A stretch of DNA of 64,000 nucleotides, from the NCBI RefSeq assembly GCF_002906655.1, contig NZ_CP025794.1, positions 558,001-622,000 on the forward strand, read 5' to 3'. The translations under genes and the position numbers were made by a program. The DNA is from Vibrio hyugaensis. Lineage in GTDB: Bacteria > Pseudomonadota > Gammaproteobacteria > Enterobacterales > Vibrionaceae. A model generated the notes under the pieces. It had not been told where the DNA came from. It did no database searches and worked only from the letters and a program-made list of their open reading frames with translations. Shown piece after piece: positions 52,535-61,728 of this stretch (the stretch's first letter is position 1; each line of letters opens with the position of its first letter).

Positions 52535-53404
52535 TCAAATATATCTTTTCACAAAATCAATAAAGGTACGGTCTGCAATGGATAAGTAACCTTGCTTTCG
52601 CCAAGCTAGTGCAAGGTCGAGTTTCACAGTAGGTTCAAATGGAATACCCACAACATCTTGTTCGTGCAGTGTCACCAATTCGAGAAGCGCTGTGATCGCA
52701 AACTCTTGTTTGACGATACTGAGGATTAACGGCAATAAGTTTGTCTCAAACGAAGAGTTCATCGTAAAGCCATGCTCTTCACTGACATTATCTAAAAACT
52801 CTCGGTGGAAATAACCATGTTGAAACATCACGAGGTCATGTTCAAAAAACTCATCAAATGCGATGGACTTTCGCTGGGCTAAGTCATGTTCTGGAGCCAC
52901 AACTGCGACCATTTGACTGGTAAACAAATGATCGGTCTCCAGATCGTCGGGCACATCGTCACAGCTGATCACGCCAATATCGAGTTGCCCATTGAGTAGC
53001 ATACGACGAATAGACTGAGTGCCCGCCTCCACCAGCGTAAGTTTCAAATCTGGGTATTGACTCTTAAATGCCATCACGATGCGAGGGAAAAAGTAGCTCC
53101 CCATCATCGACGGTGTACCAAGGCGCACTTCTCCTTTGGCTAAACCTTTAAGCTCATCAATCGCCAGCTGTGCATCGTGTAATTGCTGGATCACTCGCTT
53201 AGCATGAATCAACAAGGTTTCCCCTTCTTTGGTTAAGCTGATCTTCTTGTCATCTCGACGAAACAGCATCACTCCAAGAGACTGTTCAAACTTCTTAATT
53301 GAAATGCTTAACGCAGGCTGAGCAATATGCAAAGCCTTGGCCGCATGTGTAATGTTGCCGTACTCTGCAACGGCTAAGAAATGTTTAAGTTGTTTCGATT
53401 CCAT
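52535..53404 (-). CDS. LysR family transcriptional regulator
   Basis: 289 residues from the ATG at 53404; the frame is open to 53425. The N-terminal helix-turn-helix MESKQLKHFLAVAEYGNITHAAKALHIAQPALSISIK is classic. An effector-binding domain follows (about 90-289) with the RLGTPSMMGSYFFPR start. It is divergent from an MFS transporter with 111 bases between, the standard layout in which the LysR protein controls its neighbour in response to a ligand that the pump exports. Confidence 0.88.
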   Translation of the reverse strand: MESKQLKHFLAVAEYGNITHAAKALHIAQPALSISIKKFEQSLGVMLFRRDDKKISLTKEGETLLIHAKRVIQQLHDAQLAIDELKGLAKGEVRLGTPSMMGSYFFPRIVMAFKSQYPDLKLTLVEAGTQSIRRMLLNGQLDIGVISCDDVPDDLETDHLFTSQMVAVVAPEHDLAQRKSIAFDEFFEHDLVMFQHGYFHREFLDNVSEEHGFTMNSSFETNLLPLILSIVKQEFAITALLELVTLHEQDVVGIPFEPTVKLDLALAWRKQGYLSIADRTFIDFVKRYI

Positions 53405-53515
53405 AAGATCAAAAATATATAGCAACCATATTTTTAATATATTTTTTCAATCCAAATCTAACTGATAGATTGATCACAGTTTCTTTCATTGGCTCGCTCA
53501 CATTAGGCAGGACTC

Positions 53516-54739
53516 ATGGTCACTTTCGGCACTCCGGAATACAAACGCATCACGCTATCACTGGCGCTTGGTTCTTTTTTGGTTTTCTCTAACCTTTATC
53601 TTCTTCAACCAATGCTTCCAACTTTTGCCGCACACTTCGAGATATCAGAAACTCAGGTCAACTGGTTGTTCGCAGCCACCACACTTGCTCTCTCCTTTAG
53701 CCTAGTGCCCATGGCCGTGCTCTCAGAAACTATTGGACGTAAACCAGTGATGATGTTTGGTTTGGTTTCCATTCCTGCCATATCAGCACTGATGCTATTT
53801 GGTGATTCATTTCTATTCTTGGTGGTTTGTCGAGCCTTAATAGGCATCGCCATTTCAGCCTTTGCAGCAGTTGCCGTGGCTTATATGGCAGAAGAGTTAG
53901 ACACACACGCGTTCTCGATGGCGATCGGTACCTATATCGCGGCAAACTCCTTGGGAGGTATTGCTGGCCGTATTAGCGGAGGTTTGTTAGCGGATAATTT
54001 CAGCATAAATGTCGCCGTTGAGGCTATGATGATGGTAACACTTATCGGCGTAGCAAGCGTGTATTACTTGCTACCAAAACAACGCAACTTTACTCCTTCC
54101 TCAATCAGCTTAAGACACCACAATCGCGCTGTTGCAGGACACTTCAAAAACCAACGTGTGTGGTATGCCATGTTGATTGGTGGATTGAACTTCGCATTGT
54201 TCGTAAACCTTTATTCGGTAATGGGGTTCCGCTTAGTAAGTCCCCCTCACAACGTGCCAGTGGGTTTAGCTTCCCTCATCTTTGTTTGTTATTTAGGCGG
54301 CACTTTTTCTTCTCGTTGCGCCGGACATTGGAGTAAGCGTTTTTCTCCCATACTTGGCATGTTTTTAGGTTCTATTGTCAGCATGGCGGGTATGTGGATT
54401 GCGGCAATTGAAAGCATAGCCGCGATGCTTGTCGGCTTACTATTAATCAGCTTTGGCGCGTTCTTTACTCATACTTTGGCCTATGGTTGGGTTGGACAAA
54501 ACGCGACTCGCGCCAAAGCAACGGCAACAGCTCTGTATTTGGTTCACTATTACGTTGGGGGTAGTTTAGGTGGATTCTTGTTGCTTTACTGCTGGCAGCA
54601 CGGAGGATGGTCAAGCGTTTTGATTGGTGGTAGCTCGTTGTACGTAGCCATGTTTGCAGCTATCGCTTATTTGAAGCATTTCACCGAAAGTCGTGATATT
54701 GATGACAGTGCGGATCTAACAAGCTTAAGAAGAAGTTGA
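53516..54739 (+). CDS. MFS transporter (YnfM-like drug/solute exporter)
   Basis: 407 residues with twelve predicted spans. The loop between spans 2 and 3 reads LSETIGRKPVMMFG, the DHA-type motif A variant, and span 5 has the antiporter-like GGIAGRISGGLLAD. Similarity in layout to E. coli YnfM suggests export of arabinose-like or drug substrates; the substrate is unknown. Divergent from the LysR gene that probably regulates it. Confidence 0.82.
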   Translation: MVTFGTPEYKRITLSLALGSFLVFSNLYLLQPMLPTFAAHFEISETQVNWLFAATTLALSFSLVPMAVLSETIGRKPVMMFGLVSIPAISALMLFGDSFLFLVVCRALIGIAISAFAAVAVAYMAEELDTHAFSMAIGTYIAANSLGGIAGRISGGLLADNFSINVAVEAMMMVTLIGVASVYYLLPKQRNFTPSSISLRHHNRAVAGHFKNQRVWYAMLIGGLNFALFVNLYSVMGFRLVSPPHNVPVGLASLIFVCYLGGTFSSRCAGHWSKRFSPILGMFLGSIVSMAGMWIAAIESIAAMLVGLLLISFGAFFTHTLAYGWVGQNATRAKATATALYLVHYYVGGSLGGFLLLYCWQHGGWSSVLIGGSSLYVAMFAAIAYLKHFTESRDIDDSADLTSLRRS

Positions 54740-54789
54740 ATACGAGTTCTGCTATGCTTGCGCCAAACCCATAAAAGCAAGAAAGTCGT

Positions 54790-55371
54790 ATGCCAATGCG
54801 CTCAACACAAGCAACACCACACATGGATATCAATGCAATCACACAACAAGTCGATCAATGGCTCAATGATGTCGTGATCGGGTTAAATCTTTGCCCTTTC
54901 GCCGCTAAGCCACAGCGTAATAAACAAATCAAAATCTTCGTTAGTGAAGCCTCGCAAGAAGAAGCTTTGTTAGAAGATATTCTGCTGCAACTCATCGAAT
55001 TAAGTAATACCGAGCCAGAAAAACTGGAGACAACCTTAGTCGTTGTGCCAAACATGCTACAAGATTTCTGGGACTACAACTTCTTCATCGATTGGGTTGA
55101 AGGCTTGATCAAACAGCAAGATTGGGAAGGTATTTTCCAAGTTGCAACCTTCCATCCCGATTACTGTTTTGGTGGTTCAGAGCCTGAAGATGATGAGAAT
55201 TTAACGAATCGCTCACCGTACCCAGTATTTCATTTGATTCGTGAAGAAAGCATGGAAAAGGTACTCAAACACTACCCTGACCCAGAGTCCATCCCAGATA
55301 CCAATATCGCACGTGTCTCAGCGCTTTCAGAAGAAGAACGTAAGAAGCTCTTCCCTTACCTGTTCCGTTAA
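54790..55371 (+). CDS. DUF1415 protein
   Basis: 193 residues. Conserved DUF1415 blocks are visible: VIGLNLCPFA with a Cys-Pro, FVSEA, DFWDYNFFIDW, FHPDYCFGG, and NRSPYPVFHLIREES. Cytoplasmic, mixed alpha/beta. No biochemical function is established. The stop at 55371 is followed at once by a branched inverted repeat. Confidence 0.85.
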   Translation: MPMRSTQATPHMDINAITQQVDQWLNDVVIGLNLCPFAAKPQRNKQIKIFVSEASQEEALLEDILLQLIELSNTEPEKLETTLVVVPNMLQDFWDYNFFIDWVEGLIKQQDWEGIFQVATFHPDYCFGGSEPEDDENLTNRSPYPVFHLIREESMEKVLKHYPDPESIPDTNIARVSALSEEERKKLFPYLFR

Positions 55372-55376
55372 ACACA

Positions 55377-55428
55377 AATCCCCAAGAGACAGATTTCTAA
55401 CCAGTTAGAATGGGATCGCTTGGGGATT
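55377..55428. other. Branched inverted repeat (outer 10-bp stem enclosing inner 7-bp stem)
   Basis: Outer arms AATCCCCAAG (55377-55386) and CTTGGGGATT (55419-55428) are perfect. Inside them TTCTAAC-CA-GTTAGAA (55395-55410) is a second perfect hairpin. No T tract follows on the plus strand (AAAGTTC), so it is not a standard terminator. It sits between DUF1415 and the MazG-like gene and could be an RNA structure, a processing site or a protein-binding cruciform. Confidence 0.6.
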
Positions 55429-55479
55429 AAAGTTCGGTTTGATATGATTGTCGCTTCAATCGATTCAATGGACATTAGA

Positions 55480-56055
55480 ATGCAACTGTCAAAGCTAACC
55501 CAAGAGATTTTTGACCACCTATACCGTGACATCACCGAGTTCCGTAGCACCTTCGACCTACCTGTGGCGGATGTTGCAAGCCTAGACGCGCAAGCAGACA
55601 CGCTACACACGTCTCTGGCGATCGAAGAGCTCACTGAGCTAGCAGAAGCGGATTGCAAAACAGAGCAAGCGGACGCAATCATCGACAGCGTTTACGTTCT
55701 AATGGGTCGTCTGGTACACCTTGGTGACAGCAAAGTTGAAGATAACCTAACGATCAGCTACCTGATCGATCTACTGCTTAACGTTGCAGTAAACCGCGGT
55801 ATCGACTTTATTCCTTGTTGGGATGAAGTGCACTCGAGCAACATGAGCAAAGTGTGCCGCAACGGACAAGAATACGCAGAGACAGAAGCGTTCTACGCAG
55901 AGCAAGGTATCAAGTTAATGGCAGTTCAAAAAGGCGAATATATCATCGCTAAATGTGCAGAAGATTTTGTATCTGAAGGCAAAACTGTCCGTAAAGGCAA
56001 GGTACTGAAATCGGTTTACTACCGTCCTGCGGATCTGAAGCCACTAACGCAATAA
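55480..56055 (+). CDS. MazG-like NTP pyrophosphohydrolase
   Basis: 191 residues from the ATG at 55480 (MQLSKLTQEIFDHLYRD), picked because homologues of this type begin near here; the frame is open from a TTG at 55420 inside the inverted repeat, with other ATGs at 55444 and 55468. The all-alpha NTP-PPase metal motif appears as EELTE and EQADAIIDSVY (E-x-x-E ... E-x-x-D), followed by a C-terminal domain (VHSSNMSKVC, GKVLKS). It is expected to hydrolyse a nucleotide triphosphate to monophosphate. An HisE-like phosphoribosyl-ATP activity is a less likely alternative, as no his genes are near. Confidence 0.75.
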   Translation: MQLSKLTQEIFDHLYRDITEFRSTFDLPVADVASLDAQADTLHTSLAIEELTELAEADCKTEQADAIIDSVYVLMGRLVHLGDSKVEDNLTISYLIDLLLNVAVNRGIDFIPCWDEVHSSNMSKVCRNGQEYAETEAFYAEQGIKLMAVQKGEYIIAKCAEDFVSEGKTVRKGKVLKSVYYRPADLKPLTQ

Positions 56056-56085
56056 GTCTTCATTTAAGCACGATAGATAAAATTC

Positions 56086-56124
56086 AGCGCCCACAATACT
56101 TCCCAATATTGTGGGCGCTTTTTT
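56086..56124 (+). terminator. Rho-independent terminator of the MazG-like gene
   Basis: A 13-bp stem AGCGCCCACAATA/TATTGTGGGCGCT with an 8-base loop is followed by TTTTTT. Confidence 0.92.
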
Positions 56125-56160
56125 ATTCCGAGCGTTTTTAAACAACGGTTAAGAAGTCAT

Positions 56161-56793
56161 TCAAGCTTTCACAGCACACACCGTAATGTGGTTTGATGTA
56201 TCGCGCTCATACACCTGTACTTTCCGCACTTCAAAACCAGCTCGTTCCAATTCGGAAACGAGGCTTTCTTTTGATGGAATACACCGATAAGCGTACCCAT
56301 CTTTGTATATGTGATAGCTATTGGTATCTTTCGAGCACAGACTGCTCACAAAAAACGTCCCTTTCTCAGACAGTAAGCGATACACATGATTGAGAAATGT
56401 GGTTCGGTCATTCCGGATAATACAGTGCAGGCAATTGCCATCGATGACAACGTCATAACGTTCAGTAAGTTCCAAAGATTCTGCGGTTAAGTCAGCGACA
56501 TAATACGTGCCAGCCACTCCCTCTGATTGTGCCTTTTCTTTCGCCCACAATATTGCCGTTTCCGAAATATCGACACCAGTCACTTCAAAGCCTTGCTGAC
56601 AGAATGCCCTGCAGTGATGCCCTTCACCGCAACCTAACTCAAGCAGTTTACCTTGTGTCGGACGTCCTTCCAAGGCAAGAAAACGTTCAACTAACATCGG
56701 CTTAAAAATTCGTTCATTGCCGCCCCAGCCTTCCCATCCGGCTTGGCGCGCTTGCACATACATTTCTTCATGAATTAGATAGTTTGTTTTCAT
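56161..56793 (-). CDS. Class I SAM-dependent methyltransferase
   Basis: 210 residues. SAM motif I LLELGCGEGHH (50-60) and VTGVDIS with its acidic residue are plain. YDVVIDGNCLHCII is motif IV and LLSEKGTFFVSSL motif VI. It has no recognisable substrate domain. It overlaps the upstream nucleotidyltransferase gene by 4 bases, so the two are one unit. The target could be a small molecule; TPMT-like or Tehb-like members look alike. Confidence 0.82.
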   Translation of the reverse strand: MKTNYLIHEEMYVQARQAGWEGWGGNERIFKPMLVERFLALEGRPTQGKLLELGCGEGHHCRAFCQQGFEVTGVDISETAILWAKEKAQSEGVAGTYYVADLTAESLELTERYDVVIDGNCLHCIIRNDRTTFLNHVYRLLSEKGTFFVSSLCSKDTNSYHIYKDGYAYRCIPSKESLVSELERAGFEVRKVQVYERDTSNHITVCAVKA

Positions 56794-57563
56794 ACCCTTC
56801 CCTGTAGACTGATGATACGTTGACTTAACCGTTGATAAAGCACAATAACGTCTGTTTTAGATGTAATTTTGCCTATTGCACATTGGTAAGCGAGGTCAAT
56901 ATCTTTGTGTTGGCTTGTGTAATGTTTCTTCGCCACTTCGACGCATTCGGGCAGACTTGTATACCAACTGCCGTCCTTACAAGCGACAAAGTAATAGGCA
57001 GCTCTTATCAACTTCTTGCCTATAGTTTTAGCTACTGCCTTCTCACTCATTTGTGAAAATCGGACTCTCATTTGGTCCAAGAAAACAGCTAAATCACCAT
57101 TGAGTGCATAAGCTATTTCAGGACTGGGTTTGTGCGGCATAAATCCTTTCGATAAATCATTGCCCCAAATACAGCAGCAGCAGTGCTTGAGCCAAAATTG
57201 CCAGTGATACTTTTCTTGTAGTTCTAAAACACGGTGAAGATAACCAGGGTCAATATCAAGCTTGCTCACTTGCGGATAAGCTTTGGGAATGCTCGCAGAC
57301 AGTTTGCTAAATATTTGCATCTCATGCTGACTCACCGGCGTGGTCAGTATTACCGAAACATCGAGATCTGAGTGCCCCAGCATTGCTGTACCTCTGGGAA
57401 CGCTGCCGTACAAGTAAATACCATCTATTTGTTTTGGAAGTTGCGTTAGCAACTCACCAACAACGGCCTCAACAACTGGTTGGAACTCTATTTGAATGTT
57501 TTCTGGTGAACAGTCATTGCGGATAAAGCCCTGGGCATCGAGACCATTATCTCGCTTGTGCAT
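56790..57563 (-). CDS. Nucleotidyltransferase-domain protein (ANT-like)
   Basis: 257 residues. The pol-beta-type site GSVPRGTAMLGHSDLD (53-68) has the GS-x-R-G and paired Asp expected for metal-dependent nucleotidyl transfer. A helical C-terminal domain follows. Length and layout resemble aminoglycoside adenylyltransferases, though sequence outside the motif is unlike AadA. An SD GGAGA precedes the ATG. Resistance activity is not implied; toxin-type or RNA-modifying members share this core. Confidence 0.75.
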   Translation of the reverse strand: MHKRDNGLDAQGFIRNDCSPENIQIEFQPVVEAVVGELLTQLPKQIDGIYLYGSVPRGTAMLGHSDLDVSVILTTPVSQHEMQIFSKLSASIPKAYPQVSKLDIDPGYLHRVLELQEKYHWQFWLKHCCCCIWGNDLSKGFMPHKPSPEIAYALNGDLAVFLDQMRVRFSQMSEKAVAKTIGKKLIRAAYYFVACKDGSWYTSLPECVEVAKKHYTSQHKDIDLAYQCAIGKITSKTDVIVLYQRLSQRIISLQGRV

Positions 57564-57595
57564 GGCGAATCTCCATCATAAAAGGAATGCTAAAT

Positions 57596-58099
57596 TCAAA
57601 TACCAAGCTTTTCGACCAATTTGGCAAACGATGTTTCGATACTGTCTGCTGCCGTATCAATCTTGACGACTTTCGTCTTCCAAGCCTCGTAGTGACGAGC
57701 TTTTACTTGTTGCCAATTCGGTAACTGCAGGTTCTCAACTTCATTCTTACGAGAGTCAACACGTTGTTTATGCTCATTCTGATCCGAGCAACTTATCTCT
57801 ATGTTAACAAAGTGAGCGGACATGCTTGTTGCCAGTTGCTGCCATTCATGCCGTGTAAGCTCTATGGGGTTACAAGAGTCAGCGATACAACTCAACCCAA
57901 GTTCAAGGTTATCTCGGATGATCCGGTAACTCAGCCGATAACCCTCACCTTCAACCTTCAAATGACACAAATCACGTAGACCTTGCTCTACAGTATCGAC
58001 GCGTACATACATCGCGCCAACTCTTGCGGCTAATAGCTTTGCTAGCGTCGATTTACCAGACGCAGGAAGACCAGAAAAAATGTACAAGGTAGGAACCAT
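57596..58099 (-). CDS. P-loop kinase, AAA_33 / chloramphenicol phosphotransferase-like
   Basis: 167 residues from the ATG at 58099, chosen because CAGGAG lies 8 bases ahead; the frame is open to 58231. Walker A is GLPASGKST (10-18), followed by YVRVDTVEQGL, where the Asp binds Mg. The C-terminal SDQNEHKQRVDSRKNE is the lid-like segment of small kinases. It should phosphorylate a small metabolite or drug. It is 32 bases upstream of the nucleotidyltransferase gene, first in a three-gene run. Confidence 0.78.
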   Translation of the reverse strand: MVPTLYIFSGLPASGKSTLAKLLAARVGAMYVRVDTVEQGLRDLCHLKVEGEGYRLSYRIIRDNLELGLSCIADSCNPIELTRHEWQQLATSMSAHFVNIEISCSDQNEHKQRVDSRKNEVENLQLPNWQQVKARHYEAWKTKVVKIDTAADSIETSFAKLVEKLGI

Positions 58100-58610
58100 C
58101 AAATGAACTCCTGCTCTACACATGCTGCAAGCATGAAATACGTGATTAAAACGAATGATGTTTAAGAACATCAAAGCGACATGCCAGACATTCATCACCG
58201 TCGACATACTCTGCGAACCAATAATGCCCATCCTTTAGCTCACGAGAATCAGCTAAGCGGTATGATTGTGAGAATCGCTACCTCAATACAATGAGCTTAT
58301 TGCATTTCGGAGGCCAAGTCGTAGTTTCAGCAATTAAATTGTTATTTTTCAGCTCAGATTCAAGGATCTCCGTTAAAAGGGGGCTTCGGAACATATTATC
58401 TGACCTCAAAGGAAGCTGCCTCTCGTTAAGTAAATAAAGAAAATCCTAAGACGAGAATCTCCAAGAAGTAATAAGGTATGGGTTGAGTATTATCAATGCA
58501 TCGACAACCCTTGTGATCTCCAACAATTCCATTCACCTCAGATGTCTTTGTTTTAGCATCATAAGCAATCAATATCTGAGCATCTAGAGCTCTGTATATC
58601 TCTTGGATTA
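58100..58610. other. Intergenic region between the kinase trio and btuD
   Basis: About 510 bases hold the trio's promoter side. A minus-strand stretch free of stops (58426-58608, no credible start) looks like chance or decay. No RNA gene or repeat beyond the palindrome at 58121 was recognised. Confidence 0.45.
58121..58135. promoter_or_regulatory. Perfect palindrome upstream of the kinase gene
   Basis: CATGCT-GCA-AGCATG is a 6-3-6 perfect palindrome 22 bases ahead of the kinase ATG. Its place fits an operator or a small 5' UTR hairpin. Confidence 0.35.
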
Positions 58611-59378
58611 TTAATCAAAAATCAAATACGGCCTGTCTTCTATAAGAACTTTTCGAACTTGAGTTTGGAACACCTCAGCTAGCCCGTCTTCCGTCAAGAC
58701 CCCATCGGCAACACCAGCTGAATGCAGGACACCATTATTGAGCAGTAATACCTTATCCGCGTGTCTTAGCGTTCTGTTCAGATCATGGTTAGCGACCAAA
58801 ATACAAATACCCTGTGCTGCAACCGCGTTGATCAATTGATACAGTAACCCTTCCTGAGCAATATCTAACGGCGCTGCTGGCTCATCGAGTATTAATAGCT
58901 GCGAATATGGATTGATGGTACGCCACACTTGCAGACATACCCCAGCCAAGCGCACACGTTGCCATTCGCCGCCAGATAATGTCTGAATACTTCGATGAAG
59001 CTTGTCTTGCAGTTGCACCAGCTCAATAACGATATTGACTGCATCTCGTACTTTCGCATCGCTGATATTGGCACCCGTTGGCAATGAAAGTGCTAAGTAT
59101 TGAAAGACATCAACGTTGAATGCGGGCCTTGATTGCTGACACAAATACCCACGAATATGCGCCTGTTCTGAAAGCGGCATTGCTAGCAAGTCTTTATTGT
59201 CGACAAGCACTTCCCCACTCACGCCTTCACGCTGAGTTAAGGTGCCAGATATCGCGCCAAGTAATGTACTTTTCCCGGATCCGTTTGGCCCCACGACATG
59301 GACAACCTCACCCGGCTTACATTCAAAGGAGAGCGGTAGCAGTCGACTTCCAACTGCGATGTGCTTAACGTGCATCAT
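58611..59378 (-). CDS. btuD: Vitamin B12 ABC transporter ATP-binding protein
   Basis: 255 residues. Walker [10 protein letters not shown] (30-38), the Q-loop in [10 protein letters not shown], signature [12 protein letters not shown], Walker [13 protein letters not shown] and switch His in [14 protein letters not shown] are all present. The [26 protein letters not shown] block fits BtuD. It powers cobalamin uptake with BtuC. The start overlaps the btuC stop by 14 bases. This protein looks intact although btuC just upstream is frameshifted. Confidence 0.9.
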   Translation of the reverse strand: MMHVKHIAVGSRLLPLSFECKPGEVVHVVGPNGSGKSTLLGAISGTLTQREGVSGEVLVDNKDLLAMPLSEQAHIRGYLCQQSRPAFNVDVFQYLALSLPTGANISDAKVRDAVNIVIELVQLQDKLHRSIQTLSGGEWQRVRLAGVCLQVWRTINPYSQLLILDEPAAPLDIAQEGLLYQLINAVAAQGICILVANHDLNRTLRHADKVLLLNNGVLHSAGVADGVLTEDGLAEVFQTQVRKVLIEDRPYLIFD

Positions 59379-60377
59379 GACTTTTCACCAGCATCCAAAT
59401 GAAGATAGGTGCACCGATAGAAGTGGTCATCACTCCAAGCGGCAGCTCAGCAGAATCAAGTAACAAACGCGCGCCGATATCAGCAAACACCAATAAGGCT
59501 GCGCCAGATATTGCAGAAAGAGGTAACAGGTAGCGGTTTTCTGTACCAAACGCTAATCGGAGCAGATGCGGAACAACTAAACCCACAAAGCTAATAATGC
59601 CACCTAACGCGACAGAACCACCAACGAGAATGGAAATTGCCAAAATAAGTTTCCAGCGCATCTGATGAACGTCAATGCCCAGTTGAGTGGCATGAATTTC
59701 CCCTAGCATCAACTTATCCAGCGGTTTACCTTTGCAACATAGCCAAACAAGTACGGGTAGCATGACCAAAGTGACCGTGTGCTGATACCAACTTGCCCCA
59801 CCGATACTGCCCATTAACCAGTACATTAACTGACGGAGGCTTAAGTCATCGCTAAAGTAGAATGCCCAAGTCACAATGGCGCTCGACAGAATACCCAGAG
59901 CAACACCGACGAGTAGCAGCCTTGCGGTAGTTAGATGCATCGCCCGCGCTATGCCAACCAATATGACGGTGAATAGCATCGAGCCAGCGATCGCGGCTAA
60001 CATAAAAATTATTGGGGAAGGCAAAACAGGCAAAGCAAACATGGCGAGCACCATTGCCAAACTTGCCCCCCCGAGATCCCGAGAACACCAGGCTCGGCTA
60101 ATACGTTCCCAAGCAAGACTTGCAATGTTGCCCCTGAGACCGCTAATGCGGCGCCAATTATCGCAGCGGCTACCAAACGTGGCAGACGCAAATCCAATAA
60201 CAGTTTTTGTTCAAACGCTGAAAGAGATTGAAAAGGAGAAAGGAAAACCTCTCCGACCATCAAATGAATGGCAGAGAGCAGCACGAGAATCACTGACATA
60301 ATCAAAAGATTGCGTTGCCAGCGTCGCTCCTTGTTCAGGATAAGTTGTTGAAAATCCATAGTGGCCGATAAATACAA
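59365..60377 (-). pseudogene. btuC: Vitamin B12 permease btuC, frameshifted
   Basis: Two frames together make one BtuC of about 335 residues. The first (60377 to about 60072) gives [10 protein letters not shown] through [27 protein letters not shown] to GVLGISGG; the second (about 60065 to 59365) continues [12 protein letters not shown] through [12 protein letters not shown] to the end. The break lies in a run of seven G on the minus strand (60066-60072), where eight G would restore [11 protein letters not shown]. Everything else is intact, so it is a recent one-base loss, a slippage-switchable gene, or a sequencing error. Confidence 0.85.
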
Positions 60378-60378
60378 A

Positions 60379-60406
60379 CGAGGCTTAACCTTACAGTTAA
60401 GCCTCG
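60379..60406 (-). other. Hairpin between astE and btuC
   Basis: An 11-bp perfect stem CGAGGCTTAAC/GTTAAGCCTCG with a 6-base loop lies 2-30 bases upstream of the btuC frame and about 55 bases after astE. The T tract is weak (CGTTTGT), so it may be an astE terminator or a btuCD leader structure. Confidence 0.55.
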
Positions 60407-60461
60407 GTAAATTGCAAATGACTTAGTATGCTTATTTACCCTATTTTAGGGCTTACTCGCA

Positions 60462-61490
60462 TCAATCGTAGACTAATTCGCCATCTTCAAAGCGTGTTTT
60501 CACTTCACACACCATTAACGCTGCTCGCTGCCCAATAGCAACATGGCGATTTGGGAAGACTATCGCTTCGTTGTCGTTTTTAGCCATTAACGGCTTATCT
60601 CCATCATGACCAAACACTTCCCCATGAACAAACGCGGTAAAGTTCTCTACATTGTCATCGAACATAAAGTCAAAATCTTCATGCAAGCGCACAATCGTAC
60701 GGCTTACGCGGTACTTAATACATGGCTTCGATAAGTGCTCTGCTTTTGATTCTGCAATTAAATTACGCAAAGAGAGGTCAAATGCAGTCATCTTATCGAG
60801 ATCGTTTTCACCAATGCGAGCAACACGACCAAGTTCCATGGTCAGTGCTTGCGCACCGTAGTTTTCCGCACTAAACCAGCTAAATGTACTCGATGGAGAG
60901 TTAGACAGTAGCACCGCTTCAATATGTGCGCTGTCGAGAAAATCAATCAAGGCTTTGCTACGAACAGGATGACGCGTTTTCGGACTCACAGCAAAAGTGT
61001 AGTGCTTTGAATCACGGATCGCACAGTGCAAATCTAAGTGCCAGCGTGTTTCAGCTGCCGTATCTTGATAGAAATCTCTCACTAACAATTTGAGAGTATC
61101 AGCAATCGCAAGCTCTTTGGTTGGCTCGTGCTCTTTCTCATCAAACAGTCGGTTAAGGTTTTCTTCTAAAAATCGCGTGTGCTCCAGAGTCGATTCTGGG
61201 TGAGCGATAATGAATAAGCATCGAGCCTCGACTTTCTGGAAGTCGGATTCGATGTCTTTGATAATTGAATCCACCAGCTCCATCGGTGCGGTTTCATCCC
61301 CGTGGACACCACAAGAGATGATGACGTTCTTCGTTTCCTGAGTGTATTCATCAGGAATGACTTCTAGCACACCACGCTGATAGAGTTTAAGTTTTACACC
61401 ATTAGACAGCACCTGCTCCGCTGGCGCGACATCAATATGAACATCTAACGTGTCAGTTAAAAACGATTGGCGAAAGAGAGACTTCGTCAT
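60462..61490 (-). CDS. astE: Succinylglutamate desuccinylase
   Basis: 342 residues. The zinc and catalytic motifs of the AstE/aspartoacylase family are present: SCGVHGDETAP (H63, E66), LDLHCAIRD with the third ligand His, and a C-terminal TMELGRVARIGEND with the catalytic Glu. It releases succinate and glutamate in the last step of the arginine succinyltransferase pathway. The other ast genes are not within the window. The SD TAAGGAG precedes the ATG. Confidence 0.93.
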   Translation of the reverse strand: MTKSLFRQSFLTDTLDVHIDVAPAEQVLSNGVKLKLYQRGVLEVIPDEYTQETKNVIISCGVHGDETAPMELVDSIIKDIESDFQKVEARCLFIIAHPESTLEHTRFLEENLNRLFDEKEHEPTKELAIADTLKLLVRDFYQDTAAETRWHLDLHCAIRDSKHYTFAVSPKTRHPVRSKALIDFLDSAHIEAVLLSNSPSSTFSWFSAENYGAQALTMELGRVARIGENDLDKMTAFDLSLRNLIAESKAEHLSKPCIKYRVSRTIVRLHEDFDFMFDDNVENFTAFVHGEVFGHDGDKPLMAKNDNEAIVFPNRHVAIGQRAALMVCEVKTRFEDGELVYD

Positions 61491-61665
61491 GCGTTACTCC
61501 TTAATAGCACGGCGGGTATGTTAATAAATTGTACAAAGGATTTTTGTTGTTGCGATCCCACTTATGAGTAGAAGCCACCAGATTTATTTAAAATCCCATA
61601 CCTTTTCGCGCCATGCACTCAAATCAAGCATTGAGGCGTTTATTTTTTAAACAATTACAAAGTGT

Positions 61666-61693
61666 TAGGGCTGTGAACTTTACCACAGCCCTA
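61666..61693 (-). terminator. Possible terminator of the M3 peptidase gene
   Basis: A 10-bp stem TAGGGCTGTG/CACAGCCCTA with an 8-base loop lies about 35 bases after the stop, without a T tract. Confidence 0.5.
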
Positions 61694-61728
61694 AAGAAGA
61701 TCATTATGATTTGATCAACTTTTAGCGT

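Noticed and set aside
58426..58608. Minus-strand stretch of about 58 codons free of stops between btuD and the kinase trio
   Set aside because: It has no ATG or GTG start with an SD and no recognisable family; it begins just after a stop near the btuD end. Chance or decay is likelier.
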